Origin: Acetatifactor muris | GTDB taxonomy: Bacteria; Bacillota; Clostridia; Lachnospirales; Lachnospiraceae | Direction: 5' to 3' | DNA length: 64,000 bases | NCBI RefSeq assembly: GCF_024623325.1 | Contig: NZ_JANJZD010000007.1 | Location: 156,151-220,150, forward strand | Part shown: in pieces, positions 18,875-27,540 of the stretch | Layout: the number at the start of each line of letters is the position of its first letter | Numbering within the stretch: position 1 is the stretch's first letter | The notes under the pieces: generated by a model | The model's database searches: none | The model's input: the letters and a program-made list of their open reading frames with translations, nothing else | Told to the model about the DNA's origin: nothing | Made by a program: the position numbers and the translations under genes

Positions 18875-19579
18875 TCAGGAATCGCAGCCCTGCTCCCCCC
18901 GCATCAGCCGGTATTTGATCTGCGCAATCTCCCAGTCCGTCCAGTCATCGATATCCTGCACCTCTGTCTCCGGAATCACCATGGGCAGAATATTCCCCAC
19001 CATCAGCCTTTTGTTCTCCCGGAACGCTTTCGTCCGGAACACGTAAAACTGCCCCGCATCATGGTAATGGGGCTCCAGATCCTGAGACCGGCTGTCCAGG
19101 AACTGCGGATACTCGAATACCAGCCTTCCCTCCTTCACAATCATGGCCCGCTGGGGCGGATAGGAGAAAGCCACCACGGGAATCAGCGTATCCGCATCGC
19201 TGTCAAGAAACTGATTTACGGCACTTTCCAGCTTTCCCGCAGTCACAAAAGGTGCCGTGGGATAGATACAACATCCCACATCAAAATGCTCTCCCCGTTT
19301 TTCATATTCATCCAGCACTTCCAGCAGCACATCATTGGTGGTTGCATAATCATTGGCCGTCTTCTCACTGCGGTAAAAAGGAACCTCCGCACCATACTGT
19401 ACTGCAATCTGTGCAATCTCTTCGTCATCGGTGGACACCATCACTCTGTCAAATATCCCCGCTTCCACCGCCGCTTCTATGGAATAGGCCAGAATCGGTT
19501 TCCCGCAGAATTCCTTTATATTCTTCCTGGGAATCCGCTTGCTGCCTCCTCTTGCCGTAATAATCGCCGCTTTTTTCAT
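18875..19579 (-). CDS. pseF: Pseudaminic acid cytidylyltransferase
   Basis: 234 residues from the ATG at 19579; GGAAAGGA lies upstream. The N-terminal signature AIITARGGSKRIPRKNIKEF is the CTP-binding loop of CMP-sialic/pseudaminic synthetases; YPTAPFVTAG and QDIDDWTDW are further family motifs. It activates the nonulosonic acid as CMP-Pse for a glycosyltransferase. Among CMP-NeuAc synthetases the short length and context favour PseF over NeuA. First of the pse genes in the direction of transcription, 107 bases after the GT2 gene. Confidence 0.92.
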   Translation of the reverse strand: MKKAAIITARGGSKRIPRKNIKEFCGKPILAYSIEAAVEAGIFDRVMVSTDDEEIAQIAVQYGAEVPFYRSEKTANDYATTNDVLLEVLDEYEKRGEHFDVGCCIYPTAPFVTAGKLESAVNQFLDSDADTLIPVVAFSYPPQRAMIVKEGRLVFEYPQFLDSRSQDLEPHYHDAGQFYVFRTKAFRENKRLMVGNILPMVIPETEVQDIDDWTDWEIAQIKYRLMRGEQGCDS

Positions 19580-19686
19580 TTTACTGTATCCTTTCCGCTC
19601 TTTCACGCTCCGCAGTTGACACATCTTCCGCTTTCGGCTGCCAATGCCCTGAAGTGTTCAGACGCTTGACCGCACAGTCAGTTCCA

Positions 19687-20763
19687 CTACTTCCCCAGTC
19701 GTTTTCTCAGCCGCCGCACCCAAAGCTTCAGCCGATACTGCCGATAAAATTTCCCGTCAGACTGCCCCTGTAAGGCAATCAGCCGCTCCTCCTCCTGCCC
19801 TGTATACTGTCTGTAATATACATTCTTCCTGAATTCCGGGAATTTCTCCTCCACGCCCTCCCGCAGTTCCCTGACAAAGGAAAGCCGGGGCCGTTTTACT
19901 CCCTGCATATAGGAAAAAAGGGTAACCACATAGTAGAGCTCTGCAAAGCGATACTCCAGCTCCTGGTGACAGCGCTCAAGAAATCCTCTCTTCAGGCACT
20001 CCTCATAGAGAATTTCCATTGCCTTCATCCGGTCTCTGCATTTCTCTTCCGTAATAAAATGCACGGTAGACTGTTCGTGCTGATAATAGAAATAAAGCGG
20101 TTCTTCCACCTTCTCAAAATGTCTGAAATACAGAGACCACACAGAACCGGCACAATTATCCTCATAAAAAATCCCCTCCGGGAAATCAAGCCCGTTCTCC
20201 CGAATCACACAGGCTTTATACACTTTGATTACCATGCTTCCCGGCCGCAGAAAAAGCTTTTTATGCTTCTCCTCATCCAGCTCCCCTGTCTGTCCCACGA
20301 AATTGTTCTGTACCACTTTCCCCACAGAGGCCGGGGACACCATACATTTTTCCAGAGGCACATGCTCCCGCACCAGACAATAATCGCAGCCCACCATGTC
20401 CGCCCCTGTCTCCGCCGCTCTTTTCAGCAGCTTTTCATAGTAATCCGGCGTCACCCAGTCGTCGCTGTCAATGAAGCCAATCCACTCTCCCGACGCAGCC
20501 TTCAGCCCTTCGTTTTTGGCTCCCCCCTGGCGTTTATTCACCGCATAAGTGATTACCTTCACCTTATCCGGATAGCTGCGCTCATATCCCCGCAGGATTT
20601 CCAGAGAATTGTCTGTGGAAGCGTCATTCACCGCGATAATTTCATAGTCCGTCACCGTCTGTGCAACCAGAGAATCCATACAGTAATTCAGTTTTCCCTC
20701 CCCCGCCATATTGTAGACAGGCACAATGATACTGAGCCGCATTCTGCTTTCCCGCCCCCCCAT
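19687..20763 (-). CDS. Glycosyltransferase family 2
   Basis: 358 residues if started at the ATG at 20763, which follows directly on the ABC gene's stop and has AAGGAAG six bases upstream; the ATG at 20742 (MRLSIIVPVYN) is an alternative. GT-A domain with SIIVPVYN, VNDASTDNS and the DxD-like FIDSDDW, followed by a charged helical C-terminal region without membrane segments. Cytoplasmic transferase likely to extend the lipid-linked glycan. Immediately after the exporter gene, so co-expressed with it. Confidence 0.9.
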   Translation of the reverse strand: MGGRESRMRLSIIVPVYNMAGEGKLNYCMDSLVAQTVTDYEIIAVNDASTDNSLEILRGYERSYPDKVKVITYAVNKRQGGAKNEGLKAASGEWIGFIDSDDWVTPDYYEKLLKRAAETGADMVGCDYCLVREHVPLEKCMVSPASVGKVVQNNFVGQTGELDEEKHKKLFLRPGSMVIKVYKACVIRENGLDFPEGIFYEDNCAGSVWSLYFRHFEKVEEPLYFYYQHEQSTVHFITEEKCRDRMKAMEILYEECLKRGFLERCHQELEYRFAELYYVVTLFSYMQGVKRPRLSFVRELREGVEEKFPEFRKNVYYRQYTGQEEERLIALQGQSDGKFYRQYRLKLWVRRLRKRLGK

Positions 20764-22524
20764 CTATGCTTCCTTGTTCAACTGCCCTCGCTCTATGACA
20801 GCCTTTCCATCCTCCACCCGATACACCAGGTCACATTTTTCGATGGTCTGCAGTCTGTGCGCAATTATGACCAGCGTCTTCCTGCCGTGAAGCCTGTTAA
20901 TCGACTCCATAATCGCCGCCTCCGTGTCATTGTCCAGCGCGGATGTAGCCTCATCCAGAATCAGTATCTCCGGATCGTGATAAAGTGCTCTCGCAATACC
21001 GATACGCTGTCTCTGGCCCCCCGAAAGTCGGATGCCCCGCTCTCCGATGCCGGTATCCAGTCCCTCTGGCAGCGTCCTGACGAATTCGTCCAGCCTGGCT
21101 TCCCTGAGAACCTCCCAGACTCTCGCCTCGTCTATCTTCTCCTCAGGTACCCCAAAGGCCACATTCCTGCGGATGGTATCATCCAGCATAAAAATCATCT
21201 GGGGAATATAGCCGATATTTTTCAGAAATCGCCGATATTCCGTCTTCACTTCTCTGCCGTCCGCATAAATCCTTCCGCTCTTCACCTCCAGAAGCCCCAG
21301 CAGAATGTCCACTATAGTACTTTTTCCCGCTCCCGAAGTGCCCACGATTCCCACAGACGAACCCTTGGGGATAGTCAGATCGGCATGATCAAAAATTAAC
21401 CTGTCTGTGTTCGGGTACGCATACACGATATCTCTCAGTTCCACGGCACGCTCCAGCGGAAGCTTCTCCTCCACATCGGCTGCAAAAGACATGTCCACCT
21501 TATTATCCCGGATCTCCTCCTGCAGATTGTCACTGACTCCCATAAAAGGCGGCTTACAGTAAGTAATGGCAAGAATCTGATTATTGATGCGGTTCACCGC
21601 CGGAAGCAGCACAAAAGCCGCCGCCCCCAGAGTGGAAAGCATCTCCAGCATATTCTCCGTCGAAGTCCCCGCCGCGGTCAACGCAATCATGTATCCCACC
21701 ATCACCGCTATACAGGCTGTCTCAATGAACAGCTTCGGCATATTATTATAGAGGCTGTATCGCTGTACCGCGCTCACATACCCTCTGCCGCATTTACAGT
21801 ACTCGTCCACAAAATACTGCTCCCTGCAGTGAATCTTGACTTCTTTGATTCCCTGCACTGTCTGTGAAATCCATTTGAACAGACTGCTGTAGTAATTCCT
21901 GTTGTCCTCCCCGGCCCGGTACACCACCGGTTCCAGAACTTTCTTGATCAGCACCATCAGAATCAGCAGAACCACCGCCAGCAGTATCGTCATAATGCCG
22001 TTACTCATCAGACAGTATCCCGCCACAAACAGAGTCATCACACCGTCCGAAAACAGCTGAAGCAGCGCCAGAATCAATGCATACATATTATTCACATCGG
22101 AAGTGATACTCCTCTGCACCACTGCAGTATCCGCATTCAGGAAAAATTCATATCCTCTGCGCAGATAATTGCGCATCATCCGCTCGGAAGTCCTGAACTG
22201 ATTGGTATACACAAAAGCCAGCATCAGTTTCTGCTGTAAAAAGAGAAACAGATTCTTCACCACAAAAACCACAATCAGCAGCACCATCACCGTTACAGAA
22301 AACTGCTGAAAATCCCGGCACCCCAGAAAATCATAGAAAGCTCTCACCAGAGCACTTTTCTCCATGGCCTGAGGATCGATAACCACACTGACCACCTGCA
22401 CCAGCAGGCCCACGCCGGCAGTCTGCAGAAAAGCACCGATAATCATCATCACCACCAGACCCCCCATGGCCCGTTTTTGCTTTCCGTCCAACAACAGACG
22501 GAGTTTTTTCAATATCTCCAGCAC
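20764..22524 (-). CDS. ABC exporter, flippase-like (PglK/MsbA type)
   Basis: 586 residues: an N-terminal membrane domain with six segments (residues ~20-310) and a C-terminal ATPase domain with Walker A VGTSGAGKST, signature LSGGQRQRIGIARAL and Walker B ILILDEATSALD. The layout is that of half-size exporters such as PglK, which flips lipid-linked oligosaccharide. Lying between two glycosyltransferase genes it is a good candidate for moving the undecaprenyl-linked glycan outward, where the GT-C-like proteins act. The flippase role is inferred from context. Confidence 0.9.
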   Translation of the reverse strand: MLEILKKLRLLLDGKQKRAMGGLVVMMIIGAFLQTAGVGLLVQVVSVVIDPQAMEKSALVRAFYDFLGCRDFQQFSVTVMVLLIVVFVVKNLFLFLQQKLMLAFVYTNQFRTSERMMRNYLRRGYEFFLNADTAVVQRSITSDVNNMYALILALLQLFSDGVMTLFVAGYCLMSNGIMTILLAVVLLILMVLIKKVLEPVVYRAGEDNRNYYSSLFKWISQTVQGIKEVKIHCREQYFVDEYCKCGRGYVSAVQRYSLYNNMPKLFIETACIAVMVGYMIALTAAGTSTENMLEMLSTLGAAAFVLLPAVNRINNQILAITYCKPPFMGVSDNLQEEIRDNKVDMSFAADVEEKLPLERAVELRDIVYAYPNTDRLIFDHADLTIPKGSSVGIVGTSGAGKSTIVDILLGLLEVKSGRIYADGREVKTEYRRFLKNIGYIPQMIFMLDDTIRRNVAFGVPEEKIDEARVWEVLREARLDEFVRTLPEGLDTGIGERGIRLSGGQRQRIGIARALYHDPEILILDEATSALDNDTEAAIMESINRLHGRKTLVIIAHRLQTIEKCDLVYRVEDGKAVIERGQLNKEA

Positions 22525-22549
22525 CTGGCGCCCTCCTGTCTCATAAATC

Positions 22550-23650
22550 TCAAATCTGCTCGTTCTGCCTGTGAATCAGCGGATCCTCATAGGCATCCAT
22601 AAAGTCCTCTCCCAGCCGTACCACCTCGTCCGCAAACTGTATGGCTCTGATCTCCGTGAGCACGGCAACCACCTTTTTAAATCGAAGCCCCGGGAAAAAG
22701 TTCAGCATCTCCATGGGAATGGTGGCATCAAACTGGGGATACTCCGGAAAAAGCTTTCGATAATCCAGCACATCCCTGGGATGAGGTTTCAGAAAAATCG
22801 TTCCCTCCGTCTGATAACGCTCAATAATATCCCGGAAAATCTGCTCTCTCACATCCAGCGTACACAGAGGGTCTGTCAGAATCAGAATCTTATCCCCCAC
22901 CTTATCGCTTTCCGCAATCTGCCGCTCCAGAGCCGCCTTGTCCCGGATGAATGCCTGCAGAATCAGTTCCCTGTCCGCTTCCGTCAGCCTGTCCACCAGC
23001 TCCTGCCTGGGCTGCTGGATATACCTGGGGCAGGGATATCGAATGGCTGAGATATCGTTTACTTCCATATCCAGACAATACCTGCCATATCCGTTCTGCA
23101 CAAAAATCAGGTTCAGATACATGGAGAGAAATGCTTTCAGCCTGAAGTTCCCTCTGTTGTCATACCTGGCCGCGTCAAAATTTTTCAGACAATTCAGCCC
23201 GTCTTCCAGCGCATGATAATAAATCCTGTTCTGATTCAGATAATAGCCTATAGGGTCGGAATCACAATAGACATACACATCCTTGTATTTCCGAAAATCT
23301 ACCGGCACATAAGGCGCCTCCAGCCGGGCATATCTTCTGGTAAACTGAATCCGATTATACAGATTCCCCAGAAATCCCCGGCCACCCTTTCTCCATCTGG
23401 CCAGCTCCGGGAAGAAATCCTCCCTCTTCTCGTCAAATTCAATCACCCGGCCGAACAGTCCTGTCTTCTCCACACGGCTCTTCAGATCTTCAAAATTGTT
23501 GGACATCTTCGAGAGCACCAGGTCTGCCTTTACAGCAGCTTTCCCTTCCCCGCGAAGCTTCAGCTCCTTCAGAAACGTAATATATACATGATAATAAGTA
23601 TGACATACATAGATCCTTGACTCATTATCTGAAACTTTTCCCTTTTTCAT
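22550..23650 (-). CDS. GT52-like transferase, candidate pseudaminyltransferase
   Basis: 366 residues, no membrane segment. The start IYVCHTYYHVYITFLKEL and the late FLKPHPRD motif fit the GT-B-fold GT52/polysialyltransferase-like group of CMP-nonulosonic acid-using enzymes, in which the HP of KPHP contacts CMP. With pseF a few genes downstream, it probably transfers pseudaminic acid (or the derivative made here) to the growing glycan. The family call is from the two motifs and fold pattern, not from alignment. A 133-base gap separates it from the upstream GT-C-like gene. Confidence 0.72.
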   Translation of the reverse strand: MKKGKVSDNESRIYVCHTYYHVYITFLKELKLRGEGKAAVKADLVLSKMSNNFEDLKSRVEKTGLFGRVIEFDEKREDFFPELARWRKGGRGFLGNLYNRIQFTRRYARLEAPYVPVDFRKYKDVYVYCDSDPIGYYLNQNRIYYHALEDGLNCLKNFDAARYDNRGNFRLKAFLSMYLNLIFVQNGYGRYCLDMEVNDISAIRYPCPRYIQQPRQELVDRLTEADRELILQAFIRDKAALERQIAESDKVGDKILILTDPLCTLDVREQIFRDIIERYQTEGTIFLKPHPRDVLDYRKLFPEYPQFDATIPMEMLNFFPGLRFKKVVAVLTEIRAIQFADEVVRLGEDFMDAYEDPLIHRQNEQI

Positions 23651-23735
23651 CTATCCTGCCCTTTTCCCGGATTTCTTCTGTTTCTATTCACTATATCGCC
23701 AGTCTGCTTACATTGTATCCATTCGCTTCAACTAC

Positions 23736-23741
23736 ATTATA
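23736..23741 (-). promoter_or_regulatory. Possible -10 element before the GT52/pse block
   Basis: A perfect TATAAT on the minus strand lies in the 133-base gap between the GT-C-like gene and the GT52-like gene. No convincing -35 lies 16-18 bases upstream. It may give the pse half of the operon its own promoter. Confidence 0.25.
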
Positions 23742-23783
23742 ACCTATTCTAACACAAAGGACCTGGTTTTTGAACCCGATTTA

Positions 23784-26048
23784 TTACACATTACCTTTCC
23801 GTGGCTTGCCAATGTTCCCTTTTATTCTGTACCGCCTGTACATCGCCGCCCCCAACAGTCCCAACACCGTCGCTGCACTGACAGCCTCTGCTACATGCCA
23901 ATACCACATACCTGCATAACGCACTCTGATTTCGCCGGCAAATCCCTGTCCGAACAGCACCCTCACATCCGAATTCTCTCCCTTTACCACAGGGAGCTTT
24001 TCTCCGGTCCTCTTATCATAAGCCATATATCCCTTATAATACAGCATGGGAAAATCAATGTAGCCGGAATCAGCCTCCACATACGCATCCGCCTGTAATC
24101 CCTTCTTTTCATAAGAATCCATCCACACACCTTCCGAAAGCACCGGCTCATGATAAGTCATATGCTCCAGACCGGCCCCTTCAGGGAGATATTCCGCCCC
24201 CAGCACTGCGGAATGTCCTATTCCCTGAGAAGAATATAATTTAATAAACTCTGTTCTGGTCAACAGAAGATCATTCAATTGATATGTGGTAAAGATAACA
24301 GAAACCGCCACAACCAGAAGCAGTACTCCTTTTCCTGACAGATACGCCCACTTTTCCCGAAGCATCCATATTCCTGCAAGGCAGGCTGCCATCACCATAC
24401 AGACACTTGCGATTCCCATAAGTCTTGTGGGAAATTGCAGCGATCCGTTCAATACAGCAAATAGGCGATTGAAAGAACTCAGCGCATCCCAGGGGAAATA
24501 GCAGGTACTCATAAACAATACAACACAGCCCAGAAAAAGCAGTATATTCATCGCTTTCCTTTCCTTTTTCTGTGCTTCTGTCAGCTCTTTCCCGGAATAT
24601 TTCAGACAGAATCCAATCCAGATTATCACACACAACAGCAGCGCCATTCCAATCCCAATAGGTTCCGTATCTACCATTCCGGTCTCTGCAAATCTGGAAG
24701 ACGCCCCTCCGGCCTGCAACGTATAAAACAGGTGAGCGGGAAGAATTCCTCTGCTTTGAATCAGAACATTGGCATTATGTCCAAAATAATACTGATCCGC
24801 CGTCATCAAATCCAAAAAGGGAACCACAAACCAGGCATTCATCAAGGTTGTCATACCCACAGTAAGCGCCAGCACAGCAAATGTTCGTAGACGGAACGTT
24901 TTCTTCCAGAGGAACAGACACAAAAATACAATAAGGCCTCCTGCCATTTCACAGGTAAGCACATGAGACTGTATAATGCCGGTAAAACCCAGCGCAGGAA
25001 TCACCCAATTCCACAGATATCCTTTCCTCTCCGGTTCTTCTGTGTAAATCCGGTAAAATCCCCATGCCAGCAAAGGCAGAAATATCATGGCAGTGTATTC
25101 TCCCACCGCCGCACGATTATAGATATTGTAAATGCGATAAGGAAGCAACGTATATAACGCACATCCGAACATTCCGATGCTCCTGTGGTGAAAGCACCTG
25201 TGAAAGCTCAAATAGGCTATATACGCCGTCGCCAGATTTACCGTCAATACAAACAGCCTGTATGTCTCATCCGGACTGAAACCCAGAATACGGTACAAGG
25301 CCGGAACAAGCAAAAAGGCATCCCCGTAAAAAATAGAATTGGCATATCCGTGTCCGGCCAGCCATGCGGACTCAATTCTACTCCACCATTCTCCCCGTAA
25401 AATATGTTCTGCCAACGCCTCGATACGCATTAAATGAAAAATCAAGTCGGCGCCAAACATATTATAATCCACCATTATCGGGAGAGAAGACATCAGTGCC
25501 AGTGCGGGAACACCAAATATCGCAAGCTGCCTCTCTGTCGAAACCGGCTGCCTCCTGTTCAGCATTGCCAGCATCAGCACAACATCTAAAAGCAGACTGA
25601 TAAGAATCACCCAAAAAAGATACACTCTGCTTCTCTCTGTACCGGTCACAATCTCCGCGCCCTGAATTTTCAGACTCTCCGCACCATTGTCCTCTACTTC
25701 CACCCGGAGATTTTCCACATCATCCAACAGATAAAACTGGCACTCTCTCACATGAATGCCCTTAAAAAGTGCTGCATAATTGCACAGCAGCGTCTTATAA
25801 TGCCCCTCCTTTACGGTAACGCCAAAAGCACTGACCTGATCTTCTCCGGTATCATAATACAGCCTGGCAGTGTAGACCCCTGCCGGCAACGACACGCCCT
25901 CTCCCATCAGCAGTGCTGTCTCCTCTGTTCCCACAACAATTCCTTTTGTACCGAACAGTCCTGCCACACCTGCCAAAATCAGCAGCAGTTCTATGCATAA
26001 CAATATTCTGATTTTCCCATTCTGTAAAAACTCAGACTTCTTTAACAC
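23784..26048 (-). CDS. YfhO/COG5617-like GT-C membrane protein (paralogue 1)
   Basis: 754 residues. A first membrane segment is followed by a beta-rich extracytoplasmic domain (~residues 30-135), about twelve more membrane segments, a soluble domain (residues ~590-715) and a final segment with a basic tail. The loop after the second membrane segment has VDYNMFGADLIFHLMRIE, a GT-C style acidic/His loop shared with the two upstream paralogues. Likely an integral-membrane sugar transferase acting on the exported glycan. It overlaps the next upstream paralogue by 9-17 bases. Substrate unknown. Confidence 0.75.
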   Translation of the reverse strand: MLKKSEFLQNGKIRILLCIELLLILAGVAGLFGTKGIVVGTEETALLMGEGVSLPAGVYTARLYYDTGEDQVSAFGVTVKEGHYKTLLCNYAALFKGIHVRECQFYLLDDVENLRVEVEDNGAESLKIQGAEIVTGTERSRVYLFWVILISLLLDVVLMLAMLNRRQPVSTERQLAIFGVPALALMSSLPIMVDYNMFGADLIFHLMRIEALAEHILRGEWWSRIESAWLAGHGYANSIFYGDAFLLVPALYRILGFSPDETYRLFVLTVNLATAYIAYLSFHRCFHHRSIGMFGCALYTLLPYRIYNIYNRAAVGEYTAMIFLPLLAWGFYRIYTEEPERKGYLWNWVIPALGFTGIIQSHVLTCEMAGGLIVFLCLFLWKKTFRLRTFAVLALTVGMTTLMNAWFVVPFLDLMTADQYYFGHNANVLIQSRGILPAHLFYTLQAGGASSRFAETGMVDTEPIGIGMALLLCVIIWIGFCLKYSGKELTEAQKKERKAMNILLFLGCVVLFMSTCYFPWDALSSFNRLFAVLNGSLQFPTRLMGIASVCMVMAACLAGIWMLREKWAYLSGKGVLLLVVAVSVIFTTYQLNDLLLTRTEFIKLYSSQGIGHSAVLGAEYLPEGAGLEHMTYHEPVLSEGVWMDSYEKKGLQADAYVEADSGYIDFPMLYYKGYMAYDKRTGEKLPVVKGENSDVRVLFGQGFAGEIRVRYAGMWYWHVAEAVSAATVLGLLGAAMYRRYRIKGNIGKPRKGNV

Positions 26049-27540
26049 GATTTCGTCCCCTCACAATGCTCATCACCACACATCCGCAAACAGCGACAGC
26101 GGAAATAAGTTCACTTAATCTCCACACCATGGATTCCTCTGTCACAAAGGGCATCGGCACCGGATTCAAGTCCCCTGCCTGAGGCCAGATACAGGCTGCC
26201 GTTTTCAATACATTCCCGATGAAAAACTGTGTAGTCCCCACCGAAACTACAGTTACTGCCAGAATCAGAATTCGACATCTTTTTTCCCCTTCCTGTCCCG
26301 CCGTCTGGCCCAGAGTGATGCCGGCAGTCATCACCAGGCTGAGGCATACCGGAATGGCCCATTTTGTGGGACTCTGCAGAAAAGAAAGCAATATGGAACA
26401 TATCATATTTCTATCCTGAAAAAAATCCCAGGGAAAACTGCAGCTGCTTAAAACTATCAGCGCCAGACATACCAGAAGCAAACGATTTCCCAAAACCGTC
26501 TGCCCGTTCTTTTCCCTGTACTTTCCTGCATATATCCCCCAGATTCGAATCAAAACCAGCGCTATTACAGCCGCTCCGGGAACCATGGCCCGGGCTCCGG
26601 CCAGACCATTTTCAAAATAGGAAGTTCCTCTGCCTCCCCATTGAAAGACGCTCAGATACTGCACCGGATAAGTTCCCATGGCCTGAAAGTCTCCGGCAAG
26701 AAGTGTCTGTACGTTTTCCACATTCCGCAGTCTGAGCAGCATGGGGAGCAGAAACCATGCATTGATCAGCATAAATGTCACCCCTGTCCTGCCCAGAACC
26801 AGAAATATCTGCTCCCCCAGGGAACGTTTTCCCATTAAAAGCAAAATAAAAAGCGTCATTCCCAAGGTAACAGCCAACATGGATGTGGAGGAAAGTGCCA
26901 GCAGGCTGAATCCCACAGTAAACGGAATCCATAACCTGCTGTATTCCTCCTCTTTCTGCTCCATGGTATACAGCCTGATCAGCCCCGATATGATAATGGG
27001 CAGGAAAATCCATGCTGCGGTTTCTCCCAGATTTCCGTTTACATACATTTCATCCAGTCTGCAGGGACACCAGGTATAAAGCATACTTCCCGCCATTGCA
27101 ACGTCTGTTCTTCTGAAGCATTTTCTAAAACAACTGAATGCAATCAACGCGGTCAGCAGATTCGCCAAAAACAGAGACAGTTTATAGGCTGTCCCTAATC
27201 CCACACCCAGAAACCGCAGCAGCGCCGGTATCAGATAAAATACGTCTGCCTGAAAAGAAGCCGCTCCATATCCGTAATCTGCCGTGGGCCACACTCCTGT
27301 ACGAATAGGAAATGTATTGCCAATTCCCTGTTTCACCGCCTCGATTCTCCCCAGTGAAACCATTAAATCATTGCCCCCCAGAAGATAATTCGTCATAAGC
27401 GGCACAGACACCACTCCTACAATCAACAACAGGCAAAAGGCATTCCATTTTACTGCTGTTTTATTCTGTTTCCTTGCTACTGCATGATATCTATTCTCCA
27501 TTCTCCTGCCTTTCAGCGAAAAGGCTTCCTCACTGTCCAT
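26032..27540 (-). CDS. YfhO/COG5617-like GT-C membrane protein (short paralogue 2)
   Basis: About 502 residues from the ATG at 27540 (AAGGA upstream); 27552 and 27501 are alternatives. It has the same membrane core as its neighbours, including LMTNYLLGGNDLMVSLGRIE in place of the D-L-x-F-H-L-x-R loop, but lacks the N-terminal beta domain and the long C-terminal soluble domain. The His of the loop is replaced by Ser. It is overlapped by both paralogues and may act as a partner subunit or have a different acceptor. Confidence 0.72.
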   Translation of the reverse strand: MDSEEAFSLKGRRMENRYHAVARKQNKTAVKWNAFCLLLIVGVVSVPLMTNYLLGGNDLMVSLGRIEAVKQGIGNTFPIRTGVWPTADYGYGAASFQADVFYLIPALLRFLGVGLGTAYKLSLFLANLLTALIAFSCFRKCFRRTDVAMAGSMLYTWCPCRLDEMYVNGNLGETAAWIFLPIIISGLIRLYTMEQKEEEYSRLWIPFTVGFSLLALSSTSMLAVTLGMTLFILLLMGKRSLGEQIFLVLGRTGVTFMLINAWFLLPMLLRLRNVENVQTLLAGDFQAMGTYPVQYLSVFQWGGRGTSYFENGLAGARAMVPGAAVIALVLIRIWGIYAGKYREKNGQTVLGNRLLLVCLALIVLSSCSFPWDFFQDRNMICSILLSFLQSPTKWAIPVCLSLVMTAGITLGQTAGQEGEKRCRILILAVTVVSVGTTQFFIGNVLKTAACIWPQAGDLNPVPMPFVTEESMVWRLSELISAVAVCGCVVMSIVRGRNRVKEV

